From assembly GCA_022432975.1 (NCBI GenBank), contig CM039502.1, forward strand, positions 21,787,228-21,851,227: DNA of 64,000 nucleotides, written 5' to 3'. Of this stretch, positions 35,542 to 46,799 are shown piece after piece (position 1 is the first letter of the stretch; every line of letters starts with the position of its first letter). A program made the position numbers and the translations under genes. This DNA comes from Begonia masoniana. Its lineage: Eukaryota > Streptophyta > Magnoliopsida > Cucurbitales > Begoniaceae. The notes beneath the pieces are model-generated. The model was given only the letters and a program-made list of their open reading frames with translations, was not told the DNA's origin and ran no database searches.

Positions 35542-38500
35542 ATGAACAAGATTCTCTTCTCACAAGCGATATGGGCTGTTTTGTTCTACAGTTTCTTTCA
35601 CTTTCAGATAAACGTCCGATGTGTATCTCAACCGGAACTGCTCGTAAAGTTGCAGAAGACTGCACCAGGATCCCTTTGGAACGCAACGTTTTGCCCGCCG
35701 GTGAAATTGAATATTCAGAACCAATTTGTAAGAACTTTTGACTCAAGACCCAGATCCACAAGAGTCCGAAAATCTGTATTCGGGGATTCCAGCGTTCATT
35801 TTTTTGTGTTTTCCTTGTTGAAATCGAGGTTTTGAATCCATTAAAATAGTGTTTGATTAATATAAATTTGCAGGTTATAATAGGTAATGGTATTGTTGAA
35901 GTGACGATATCAAATCCAGGAGGATACGTCGTAGGAATAAACTTCAATGGCGTCGACAATTTGCTTGAAGTTCTTAACCAAGAAAATAACAGAGGGTAAC
36001 CTTTAACATATTACATGTATTAGGGTTTGAAGTTTGAACCTTTTTTCTTCGACCCATTTGTTGAATATCCACTGAAAACTAATTCTAATTTTCAACGTGG
36101 CTGTAAATCAATTTAATTAATTTTCTACTATATATAATGCAGGTACTGGGACCTTGTTTGGAACATAGCAGGAGCTCAAAAAACTAAGGGAGTGTTTGAT
36201 AGGTATGGAGTGGACAAGAACATTCGTCAAGTTCGATAGGAAACACGTAATTATCAGAAGATCTGTTAATCACTATTATGTTCTTGATTATAAATAATTA
36301 TTTGTTGATAAAAATAAGATAGAAAAACACTGTCTCTGTGTTTGTGTATCCAGAATGGAGGGAACAGATTTCAAAGTAATAGTAGAAAAAGAAGAGCAGG
36401 TGGAGCTGTCTTTCACCAGAACGTGGAATTTCTCCCAGGAAGGCAGTGCAGTTCCACTTAACGTTGACAAGAGGTAATCCGGTCGGACTTCTTTCTCTCT
36501 AAGTTTCTTCTCTGTTTTGTATGTTTATATCTTCTTCAGTCGAGAAGATATATAGAGAAGAATGGGCGTGAGTGGACAGTTTCTTTGATAGAAACTGTCC
36601 AAAAACCGAACCAAACCCACAATTTAAAAACCAGACCACTTCCTACAAATCTAAAGCATGCTGAGCTAATTTTCTTAGTAGTTATTGGTATTATAATTAT
36701 AATTTGTGATGGTTTTGTACAAGAGGTTTTTAATGACTGACTTTGAAGACATTGTTGATTATAGGAAGATTTTGATTAGAATAATGATGTTTTAGGTTTG
36801 TGCTGCTTCAAGGCTCCTCAGGCTTCTACACCTACGCCATTTACGATCACTTGAAGGAATGGCCTGCTGTTGACATTGATAATACCAGGGTTGCCTTCAA
36901 GCTCAGAAAAGACAAGTATTTCCTTGCCTATTTCTTTAAATCAAAGTTTTGGTTAGGTATATAATATAACTTCTCTACTCAATCACAACTAACGTACTAC
37001 GTAACTTTTTTTTTAGCAAAGTACTGTTGCTTGTTATATTGATTCGCTCTTTTCTCGCGCACAATCAATTTTGTATTCGATTTCGAACGTACATTTTAGT
37101 TAGATTGTCTTTTAAGATGTTGGAAGAGACCATAAGATATCAAAAACATAGGTTCAAGTTCATGGCAAATGGGGATAAGAGACAAAGATACATGCCAGTT
37201 CCTGATGACAGGGAGCCGCCCAGAGGCCAGGTCCTGGCCTATCCCGAAGCCGTCCGGCTCGTCGACCCCATCGAACCCGAGTTCAGAGGCGAGGTAGTAT
37301 GCTGAGTTGCTGGCTTTACTCAGTTTTTATGAGTTGAATCTTTATCGTTTGTGCGTTATAGGTGGACGATAAGTATCAGTACTCCAGCGAAACCAGAGAT
37401 GCTCGTGTCCACGGTTGGATCTCTGAGGACCCACCCACCGGATTTTGGCAAATCTCCGCCAGTGACGAGTTCCGCTCCGGTGGGCCTCTTAAGCAAATCC
37501 TTAACTCTCACGTGGGGCCTACTACTCTCTCTGTGAGTTCTCTAATCTATTTTTTATTTTATTTTCTGTCAATATATTTTAATTATTATATTTATTGATA
37601 AATAAACGACACAAACGTTATGTAGTCAGATAAAAGTGGAGTGCAAACTTAGATGCGAAAAAATTGGTATAAATGGCAGTTGATTGATTTTCTAGGTGTT
37701 TCATAGCGCCCATTATGCCGGGGCCGATATGATTATCCGAATCGGAGCAAACGAGCCGTGGAAGAAACTATACGGCCCCATTTTCTTGTACGTCAATTCT
37801 TTGTCCAATCGGAACAACTCTCTCTCTCTCTGGGAGGATGCAAAAAATCAGGTAATTAAGTTTTTAAATCCTATAAGATGACACTATAATTATTATTTTG
37901 ATCTTATAATTAATATTTCTCAGCTGACCAAGGAAATTAATAGTTGGCCGTATGATTTCCCGGCGTCGGAAGACTTCCCTAAGTCTGATCAACGGGGAAG
38001 CCTAAGCGGGAGATTACTAATTTCTGATTCGTATGACTTCCTTTTCTTTGGTTTAGTCTTAATATCCATATAATTTTAAAAAATATATAGGCTTAAAATC
38101 AATTTAACCCTTAAATTATAATTTTTTTTTTTAAATCTTCTTTAGACTAACGGTCCTAATAAATCAAACGTTAAACTATCTAAAACTTAGCAAATCAATC
38201 CATTGCGACCTCCCGATCATCCCCCGTTCTCCGTGTGCCAGGATCGGGGGACCGTTCTCCAGTATTGAGGGGCCATTCTAGGTGCAGAGACCCGTTTCTT
38301 TTTCATTTTATAAATTAATTTGTAAAAAATACTAAACGATATTCAATTTACTTGAAATTTTTATTACATGTTCACTCATATCATATCATTGGAAGATATT
38401 TAATAAGTTTCGTGATTTTATAACACTTTTACAATTTATTGTAAATTTAGTTAATTATCTTTTCTTTTCTTTTCTTTTCTTTTCTTTTCTTTTCTTTTCT

Positions 38501-40791
38501 TTTCTTTTCTTTTCTTTTCTTTTCTTTTCTTTTCTTTTCTTTTCTTTTCTTTTCTTTTCTTTTCTTTTCTTTTCTTTTCTTTTCTTTTCTTTTCTTTTCT
38601 TTTCTTTTCTTTTCTTTTCTTTTCTTTTCTTTTCTTTTCTTTTCTTTTCTTTTCTTTTCTTTTCTTTTCTTTTCTTTTCTTTTCTTTTCTTTTCTTTTCT
38701 TTTCTTTTCTTTTCTTTTCTTTTCTTTTCTTTTCTTTTCTTTTCTTTTCTTTTCTTTTCTTTTCTTTTCTTTTCTTTTCTTTTCTTTTCTTTTCTTTTCT
38801 TTTCTTTTCTTTTCTTTTCTTTTCTTTTCTTTTCTTTTCTTTTCTTTTCTTTTCTTTTCTTTTCTTTTCTTTTCTTTTCTTTTCTTTTCTTTTCTTTTCT
38901 TTTCTTTTCTTTTCTTTTCTTTTCTTTTCTTTTCTTTTCTTTTCTTTTCTTTTCTTTTCTTTTCTTTTCTTTTCTTTTCTTTTCTTTTCTTTTCTTTTCT
39001 TTTCTTTTCTTTTCTTTTCTTTTCTTTTCTTTTCTTTTCTTTTCTTTTCTTTTCTTTTCTTTTCTTTTCTTTTCTTTTCTTTTCTTTTCTTTTCTTTTCT
39101 TTTCTTTTCTTTTCTTTTCTTTTCTTTTCTTTTCTTTTCTTTTCTTTTCTTTTCTTTTCTTTTCTTTTCTTTTCTTTTCTTTTCTTTTCTTTTCTTTTCT
39201 TTTCTTTTCTTTTCTTTTCTTTTCTTTTCTTTTCTTTTCTTTTCTTTTCTTTTCTTTTCTTTTCTTTTCTTTTCTTTTCTTTTCTTTTCTTTTCTTTTCT
39301 TTTCTTTTCTTTTCTTTTCTTTTCTTTTCTTTTCTTTTCTTTTCTTTTCTTTTCTTTTCTTTTCTTTTCTTTTCTTTTCTTTTCTTTTCTTTTCTTTTCT
39401 TTTCTTTTCTTTTCTTTTCTTTTCTTTTCTTTTCTTTTCTTTTCTTTTCTTTTCTTTCTTAAGTTAATACCACTCAAAAGTATTGCCCTCGCTTTATGCA
39501 TAACCATCTCCTTTATCTTCGTTAAACTAGCTTTGCTCAGCTGTCTTGTCGTTTTTTGTGGCTGGACTTTTAGGTACAGACAGTATGGATTGTGGAAAAA
39601 ATATGCAGATTTATATCCTCAACAAGACGTGATCTACACTGTTGGAGTTAGTGATTATTCAGTGGATTGGTTCTTCGCTCAAGTTAACAGGTTTTACTCT
39701 CTTCCCGCTTTTTTTTGTTTATCCCCGCATATAGTTTTAGTTTTAGTTAAAATTATATATTAGTAAAATAAGTAGGTATTTTTATTTTTTAGGCAAATAA
39801 CCCTACTGACCTTAGGGATAATGCTGTCAAACAAACCAAGTTTTGGTCGAGTGATCTTTTTTTGAGTGATTTTCAAATAGAAATAACTTACGATAAAATG
39901 ATTCGGGCTAATTTGGCAATAACACAATTTCGAGAATCGCTAAAACAATTTATTGAACATTGTTTCTTTTGTCAAAATCGTGAGAATCATTTTATTGAAA
40001 TTTGTTTTTTTTAATCGACCAACAAAGAAAATTACGTGACAAAAAAGTGATAGTTTTTTAAGACATTCTTGACTGCTGAAAACAAAATTGCTAATTCGTC
40101 TAAGTTCATGAGGTCATTTCTAAATAAAAAATAATAATGACCAACTTGTTTTTCACGTAAGTTTAAACGGTAGTATGAACTTTTAGCCAACAATTTTTAA
40201 GGTTTTAGAACCAAATATCGTTTGATCTATGCTTATTACATAAGCCTCATCTGTTTTCTGATTGCAGAGAGACAGAAAACAACGCATATCAAGGAACTAC
40301 TTGGCAGATTAAGTTCCAACTTGACGATGGATTCGTCAATGGAACCTATGTATTACGCTTGGCACTTGCTACTGTTCATGCTTCTGAGTTGCAGGTATGG
40401 CAAATCAAGCAAAACCTCATTAATTTTTGTAGTTTTTATCGTCGAATCAAAAAAACTAAACCAATGGATCACCCGTAAACGGTAGCTTCATGAGTTTTCT
40501 GTTTTAACAATTTAGGTAAGAGTGAACGATGAGAAAGAAGAGCCTCCATTGTTTTCAACTGGAGTGATAGGGAAAGACAATACGATTGCGAGACATGGAA
40601 TTCACGGGCTTTACAGGCTATTTTCTGCAGAAATTTCAGGGACAAGGCTAGTGGTCGGAAATAATACTATTTTTCTTACACAGGCCTCTTCCAACGTAAG
40701 CCCTTTTCAAGGTATTATGTATGATTATATTCGTTTAGAAGGCCCTCCTAATCTTCCCAGTTCTTCTTCACATCAACCGACATTCGAGTGA
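35542..40791 (+). CDS. Rhamnogalacturonate lyase (PL4 family) lacking the middle domain
   Basis: Twelve exons: 35542-35727, 35874-35995, 36143-36202, 36354-36473, 36796-36915, 37152-37293, 37362-37532, 37696-37851, 37924-38030, 39574-39690, 40268-40394, 40516-40791. All junctions are GT..AG, and the frame is open for 567 residues. A hydrophobic N-terminus (ILFSQAIWAVLFYSFFHF) suggests secretion to the wall, where such enzymes cleave the rhamnogalacturonan I backbone by beta-elimination. The N-terminal catalytic domain (GYWDLVWN, ELSFTRTWNFS, KYQYSSETRDARVHGWI, PTGFWQISASDEFRSGGP) and the C-terminal carbohydrate-binding-like domain (YGLWKKYADLYP, GVSDYSVDWFFAQVNR, GIHGLYRLFSAEI, NTIFLTQASS) are present. 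The FnIII-like domain II of roughly 125 residues expected between GRLLISDS and YRQYGLW is absent. That join is the 1.54 kb intron 38031-39573, which holds MITE-derived sequence and a 1 kb TTTTC array. Exon phases (2/2) keep the frame. Confidence 0.88.
38310..38455. repeat. Fragment of the foldback-MITE family in an RG lyase intron
   Basis: The run of words aaatactaaacgat, acttgaaattttta, acatgttcac and gaagatattt.aaaagttt.gt.atttt follows the same order as in the arms of the foldback element at 52696-53539. The copy is diverged and abuts the TTTTC array. Confidence 0.6.
38460..39454. repeat. (TTTTC)199 pentanucleotide microsatellite
   Basis: The unit TTTTC repeats without visible interruption for 995 bp inside an intron of the rhamnogalacturonate lyase gene. 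The complementary strand reads GAAAA repeats and gives a spurious long Lys/Arg/Glu ORF. Exact copy number depends on assembly accuracy. Confidence 0.97.
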
Positions 40792-41006
40792 TCGATCGAT
40801 TTTCTTCAGTTTCTTAGAGTTTATACGAATGAAATTAATCAATGTTTTTGTTTCATTCTCCCTGTTTTAGGATGATTGTTAATGGAGACATGACAAAAGG
40901 ACGATTTATTATGTACATAACACGTTTGTAACAAAATAATTAACATAATAAACTTTAGGAGAGAAAACTATACACACAGTAGAGAGAGAGAGAGAGAGAG
41001 AGAGAG
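40792..41006. other. Short convergent intergenic region with (GA)n
   Basis: It contains the 3' ends of the lyase (+) and of the small gene (-). A (GA) run at about 40982-41006 abuts the small gene's stop codon and so lies in its 3' UTR. Confidence 0.6.
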
Positions 41007-41536
41007 CTATGTTCTTGTCTTGTCAAGTTCTTGCTTAGTATCTTCCGCAGCATCTGTAGCTTCAACTTGGATCTTCGAAGCCTGCAAATCAGCTTCTGAA
41101 GCTTCCCTCTCGTTCTTTGCTGTCATCTTCTTTCCCTACAATCATTTTTCCCGATTAATTTTATGATTTATTCATACATCTCCCTTCTTTTCGTTTTTCA
41201 GAAATTTCTAAAAAAATGGATAAATTCATTTAAAAGATAATAAAATGACCAAAATAATTGACTAGATGAGTCTTTTTGTGATTTTCTTTGTCTACAACTC
41301 AACTCCCTGCAATTTCCGATTAGTTTCTGACGAGTAAATAGACCGGCTCAGTTGCGTACCTGACCGACGAAGAAGGCATTGATATAGGCAAGGCCCTCTT
41401 GGAGAGAGGCAGCAAAAGAGAGGCAAGCTTTCTTGATCCCACCAATATTCGCAGACTCTTCTCGTTTCGTCTCCGGACTTCGGTCGGCCGTTCCACCTTC
41501 CACAGGCGGTGTAGACAACGCTCTTATCTCTTCCAT
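41007..41536 (-). CDS. Small conserved-looking protein of unknown function, two exons
   Basis: Exon 1 is 41536-41360 (59 codons, MEEIRALSTPPVEGG to YINAFFVGQ). The intron is 41359-41136 with GT..AG ends. Exon 2 is 41135-41007 (GKKMTAKNEREASEADLQAS to the stop), giving 101 residues. The middle is amphipathic (KKACLSFAASLQEGLAYINA), and the second half is a charged Ala/Glu/Lys-rich helix likely to form a coiled coil. No signal peptide or catalytic motif is seen. Clean splice sites, an in-frame phase-0 junction and the context between two real genes support it. I recall similar short plant proteins but no assigned function, and do not name one. Confidence 0.72.
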
Positions 41537-42811
41537 TTTCCGTCTTCTTCTTTCTGGGTAATTGGCACAAGCTCTTCAAATAATATATGATTAAACGCCA
41601 TACTCATTGCTTGTGGCATTTCTTTTCTGGAACTCTCTCCCTTTCAACACGTTTGGTTCGATTCATCTCTACGTTTCCTCTCCTTCCAAACACGTCACAC
41701 GCCTCTAATAATATTGTAGCTTATTTTATTTAACTCATTTAAAATATTCTAAATGCACAAATTCATTGGTCTTTATATAAAATAAATAATTAAAATTTAG
41801 AAATCACTTGAATTAATTGATAAACGATAATATTCTATTTGCCATCTATTCTTACGTTATAAATTTTAACTTCTGACTCGGCACTAATTTATCATATTAA
41901 TTACACCAGTTAATTAAGTGTTCATCAAGATAAAATAAGAGATTTCAAAAAATTAGCTTAAGAGTTTGAAAAATTAATATGATAATTGACTATAGTCTTA
42001 TTGTTAGTTGGTTAACTTTACGTAATGATTGTCAAAATTTTTTCAAAAAAAAAAAAAAAAATAATTAATTCAAGAGTGCATGAATCTTTTGAATAGAGAC
42101 TGAAATATTATAATCCAATATATTTTTATAAAAACCAACAGAGCTGCAGATTGACATGCAACAAAAACGCCTGATATGAATATAGGAGTGACGGAATTCA
42201 CACAATTTTCTCTTTTCATGCAAACTTTGTTGTTTTATGATTCTAAGGAGCTCCTTCCTGAGCATAGTCACTAGTAATTTGAGTTCTTTTTCATTTAAAT
42301 TTTTTTTTTGTAAAAAATAGAAAATAAAAGACGGTACACGTAGACTTTCTCATAAATAAATATCATGGGTAAATATTTTATTCTAAAATAAAGCTTTTGG
42401 GCCAACTTGGATTGGGAAGTAAGACTTGTCAAAGCCCAATTGAGCTTAACAGAAGGCTAAATTCGTCATTTCGCGTTTCCTGACTATTCGTGTCTGCTGC
42501 ACCAGCTCCACTATATATACTCCCGCCACCGAATCTAGGGTATAAAAGGGGCTTCCATTTTTCTCCGCTCGCGGGCTAACTATTGAGCTAGCGTTGAAGG
42601 AGACGAAGCAGAAGCTAGAATCTATAGAGCCACGTGAAGTTCTCTCACGAACTTTGTTACTTAAATTTATTTCGTCAATCGTACTGATTTTCGCAGATTC
42701 ATGTAATTTTTTTCGTCAATTTTGTGCTAGTTCTTAGTTTTTGTCGTCTATCTTCTAAACAGTAATAGAAAGAGGTTGTAATTTTAGCAGATCGCTCTTC
42801 ATTGAGGAAAT
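41537..42811. promoter_or_regulatory. Divergent upstream region of the small gene (-) and TFIIA gamma (+)
   Basis: AT-rich sequence with an A-run at 42046-42061. The right 300 bp become GC-richer and carry TATA-like sequences at 42512-42519 and 42541-42548. No other gene was recognised. Confidence 0.55.
42541..42548 (+). promoter_or_regulatory. Likely TATA box of TFIIA gamma
   Basis: TATAAAAG followed by GGG lies 264 bp upstream of the ATG, leaving room for a leader of about 235 nt. A weaker alternative, tatatata, lies at 42512. Confidence 0.55.
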
Positions 42812-44695
42812 ATGACAACGTTTGAACTGTATCGGAGGTCAACGATCGGAATGTGTCTGACTGAGACTTTGGACGAAATGGTTCAGAACGGTACTCTCAG
42901 TCCAGAGCTCGCGTTCCAGGTTCTTGTTCAGTTCGACAAGGTGCGTCGCTTTTTGGTTTTCTCTCGTTATCTGTATGTCGATGCGATTACTTCCTGGCGA
43001 AGTTGCGTTTATTCATAATATTTTTTTCTAATGGGTTTCCTTTGGTTTTAATTAGTCTATGACTGAAGCTCTTGAAACCCAAGTAAAGAGCAAGGTCTCC
43101 ATTAAGGTAAGCCTGTTTTACTGCTACCATACTATTATAATAACTGGCCGAGAAGCTGGATTTATTTCTGTAAGATGAAGAGAATAAGTGTGTAGCTACA
43201 TATTTTATGTTGCTTGATGAAAATCTATTCTTATTCATGGGATGAGTGATTCTGTGAAATAACTTTGTGCTTTCAATTCAGATTTTGACATAGATCCATC
43301 CGACTTTAGCATGGACAGGATCGTCAAATTCTTCTTATTTACATATTTTCTATTTTCAGTCTACTTTTTAGAGAGTGAAAAATATTCACTCTTAGTTCTA
43401 TTCTAATTGCAGAATGTCTCAGAGTAGTTTGCTTTTTTATATGGTTATATAATTCAGAACAAAAATGCATTTGGGGTATGCTTTTTAAGAGAATCATTTC
43501 CTCATTGCTCGATAGCTTTAGTTTAAGTATTTGCATGTTACCAGTCAACCATCCGATTAGCTAATATACGTGAAAGACTTCTAATGTTTAAAGCTTGAAT
43601 TTGTTTGATGCGCGGTTTTATGCTTTTGGTTGAATCCCAGAACTAATTGAATTTTAGGGTGTAAGAGACAGTAATTAGCCCATTGGTCAGCTAATAGTTA
43701 GGAAAGGTAATCCAATCTATTATCTAATGCTCAGAAAACGGTCCCATGCGGTCAGATGCATATCACTTTCTCCATAACTCTTTCCGGATTTGGAGTAGTT
43801 CTCCAGTTGATTTTTCAGTCTTTGGATTGTTATATGGCATTAGTTTGTTTGAAGATCCATTATTTCGAATTAAAGGAAGATTGACGATAATAGGAAATAC
43901 TAAAGAGCCAGTTTATTTAATTCTGATTTTTTTTTCCTTAACTGGTCAACAATTACAAGCTTAATCATTATATGATATTGCTTAAATGTTTTGTTTGAAC
44001 TGATTGACTTGAACGTTCTTTAACAATCATTTACCACTTATTCTCTATGATTACATAAAAGATTTAGATGAGGTAATTGAATATAGAAATTTGGGAGAAC
44101 AGCCTTATTTGTGAGATTGATTCTTCTGTTAATGCTTAGATGACAAACGTCCACTTATTATTGATATTTTTTTTTGTCCTTCCTAGCGTTTAAATATTTT
44201 TATTACTGTGAACCTCATCAAAAAGACGAAGGAAGTGCTTGAAATCACATTCATACATTAGTGAAAATGGAGATCTTACGTGTTTTTCACTTGGCTCCAT
44301 TTGTGGCGGAAATATTATTCTTACGTAAAATACGACATGTATAACTCAATGTCTTTGAGAAATTGGATTCTATGGCCTTGGAAGAAATCTGACATATAAT
44401 TGCTGTCATTTGATATTGATTGTTAAAAGTGTAAATGCTGGTCTGTCAAGTATTTACCGGGGATTTTATGATATGCATGTGGGTCAAAGAACCATTTTAG
44501 TTTGAGGTCACCATTCTTGTGAAATCTCATTTCATTTTTCTTCTACTGCGACAGGGACATCTTCACACCTACCGATTCTGCGACAATGTGTGGACTTTTA
44601 TCTTGCAGGATGCGTTGTTTAAGAATGAAGATTGCCAAGAGAATGTTGGCCGAGTCAAAATAGTGGCATGCGATTCGAAGTTACTAACACAATAG
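42812..44695 (+). CDS. TFIIA-S: Transcription initiation factor IIA gamma (small) subunit
   Basis: Three exons at 42812-42940, 43056-43106 and 44555-44695 give 106 residues, the normal size for TFIIA gamma. The N-terminal helical part reads FELYRRSTIGMCLTETLDEM and LAFQVLVQFDK. The second exon gives SMTEALETQVKSKVSIKG. The C-terminal beta part reads HLHTYRFCDNVWTFILQDAL and VKIVACDSK. This subunit pairs with TFIIA alpha/beta and stabilises TBP on the TATA box in the nucleus. All splice sites are GT..AG, and the second intron (1.45 kb) is AT-rich. No broken residues are seen, so it should be functional. Confidence 0.97.
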
Positions 44696-46499
44696 CAGCA
44701 TTTTATCGTCACGCTCATGCTGAAGATCATTTGCGCATGCGCATATTGACCTTCGTGGAATCATGAATTGTAGAATGGTAAAACCAATTAATCTTTTGAA
44801 GAAATACATTGCCTTTGACTGTTCTACGGACTGGTACCATTAAACCATAGACATGTTTTTTATTTTGTATATCAAATTGATTGAATTGTGTTCATCATTT
44901 GCAGCTCTGTAGTTTATTGTAGTCGTTAATTAAAATTCCCAAACCCTAGTGTAGTGTCTTTGTTGCATAGCCTGTCTTTGGATTCTTATGAAGATGAGTT
45001 GCTCTTGAAAAAGATGGGAAAATACTTTTAACACTAAATACTCTTCTAAAAAAAGTAAACTTTTTTGTAAGATTGAAAAGGGTTAAGTTGATTTGTTTAA
45101 TTTTGTGTAAAAATGTGAACAAATTATTGAATTAGTCAAACTATCAAGATGATAGCTCAATTCTTAGTAGATAACTCTTCACATTTGAACCTTGAATTTA
45201 CAATGGCTGTGTTCTTTTCATTGTTCAAACCTAATTTCATTTGTAATTTTGTTTGACAATAATGACTTTCTTTCCCTCATTTAATATTGTTTATTTCAAC
45301 TTGATTTTTAAATTATTTCGTTGCGATTATATTTGGAAGAATATTATGTTTACTTTTTATTTATATTTTTTATTTTAACTTTCTGACGATCAATTAATTT
45401 TTGAGATGTCATGAAGTAAGATCATAATGTAAATGTATCTTAACCGTAGAAAATAAAAGTAATATTCATATCAAAATCGCTACAAGTCAATGTACTCGTT
45501 TTACATTTACCGAGTCATTAATCAATAAAAATAAGAATGCAAATGAAATCTGAAACTATCTCTAGACTTTAAAACAATGACATCCTACCCTACCCAACTC
45601 TCCTAATGTAATATTAGATTGACTTTACTATGACTGGTCGCCAATGTTTGACCCTAAAGCCTCACCAATACTCAATAGCTGAGTGGAGTAACATCTAAGA
45701 TAGTCCACTTTGTACATTTGAGACGCCTATTATACATGATTTGACTGTCGCTGAAATGCACCGAGCCGATCTAGCCTAGTCATGGAGATCTGCTAGCTAG
45801 GCGCGTCCTAGATTGTCCCAGGTAAATTTGTTAATGAGCCAGCTGAGCGCAGATACTTTGTAGCTCGACTTGCTTATCATTAGTCTTGAGACTGTTTCTC
45901 TCCTCCACTTTCAGTGTAAACGTGTAAGAACAAAAGAGCACCATTCAATCATAGCTCTTGCAAGGGTAATATTAGATTTTTTTTTTTTTTTTTTAATTTT
46001 ATATTTTAATTTTAATTTTTTTGATATTATACTTATTAATTAGTATAATTAATTTTTTATTTTAATTATTTATATTTAACTCGAATGTATAATTAAATGG
46101 TAAAAGTTAGCATTATTTATCATCTAAATTAATTAAGTTTTAAGTTATTTCCGGCTACCTGAAATTTAAAACTGAGCTTAGGTTCATCGCACGAAGTAAA
46201 AGGAAAAAAAAGAAGAAGCGGGAGCCGGTGACAGCTCTCACTATATATAGCAAGCTTCTACTTCATATGTAAGAACTTCAGTCGAAGAGGCTTCTTGCAT
46301 GGTTGAGAAAACGCAGGAAATTTGCATGGACCTATACTCCGTCACCCACATATCTATACGTATTCTGCTACACACATAGCTTAAGCTATCGATTATCAAA
46401 TCTCCATTCTCTGTTTTTCTCTATTCACTTCCCCCTTTTTTTCTTCCTTATTCCTTCCAATCTTTCTCACTATATCCATTCCATCATTCTATACGCGGA
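44696..46499. other. Intergenic DNA, AT-rich, possible orphan promoter
   Basis: It contains the TFIIA gamma 3' flank. A T-run lies at 45970-45986. A TATA-like tatatata at 46243-46250 precedes 250 bp of moderately complex sequence with a short unconserved ORF (46303-46551), but no recognisable product. Nothing else is supported. Confidence 0.45.
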
Positions 46500-46623
46500 T
46501 GTGGATGGTCGATCCCGGTTCCGCTGGGACCGGTTTCGATTTCGAGATTAAAATCCCGGAACCTTTCGGGCCGGTTTCGGTCAGGGCTCCGGACCGGACC
46601 GAACCGGCCCGTGCCCACCCCTA
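46500..46623. mobile_element. Truncated hAT-like end
   Basis: It ends gtgcccacccctaa, the complement of the TAGGGGTGGGCA terminal repeat of the hAT at 16011-17452, and is preceded by the same CCGG/CGGACC-rich subterminal sequence. No matching left terminus was found upstream, so it is probably truncated. Confidence 0.65.
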
Positions 46624-46799
46624 AGTAAAATTTGCCTAAAATCTTCTCTTAATACTATTACTTTATCTCTGAATAAATTTTTATTCCCACAAATATATTG
46701 TAACATATTATTAACATTTTTAAATGTTTCTTTTCGACACATAGAAGGTTTATCCCAAATTATGAGTCTAGTTAATTGTAATAATTGTTCGACTTTAAA

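Noticed and set aside
38455..39507. 350-residue Lys/Arg/Glu-rich ORF on the minus strand
   Set aside because: It is only the translation of the TTTTC microsatellite; a 5-bp unit without interruptions gives open frames automatically.
46243..46551. TATA-like box followed by a short ORF, possibly an RNA or small-protein gene
   Set aside because: The ORF runs into a hAT terminus and has no recognisable product; no hairpin matching a known microRNA was identified.
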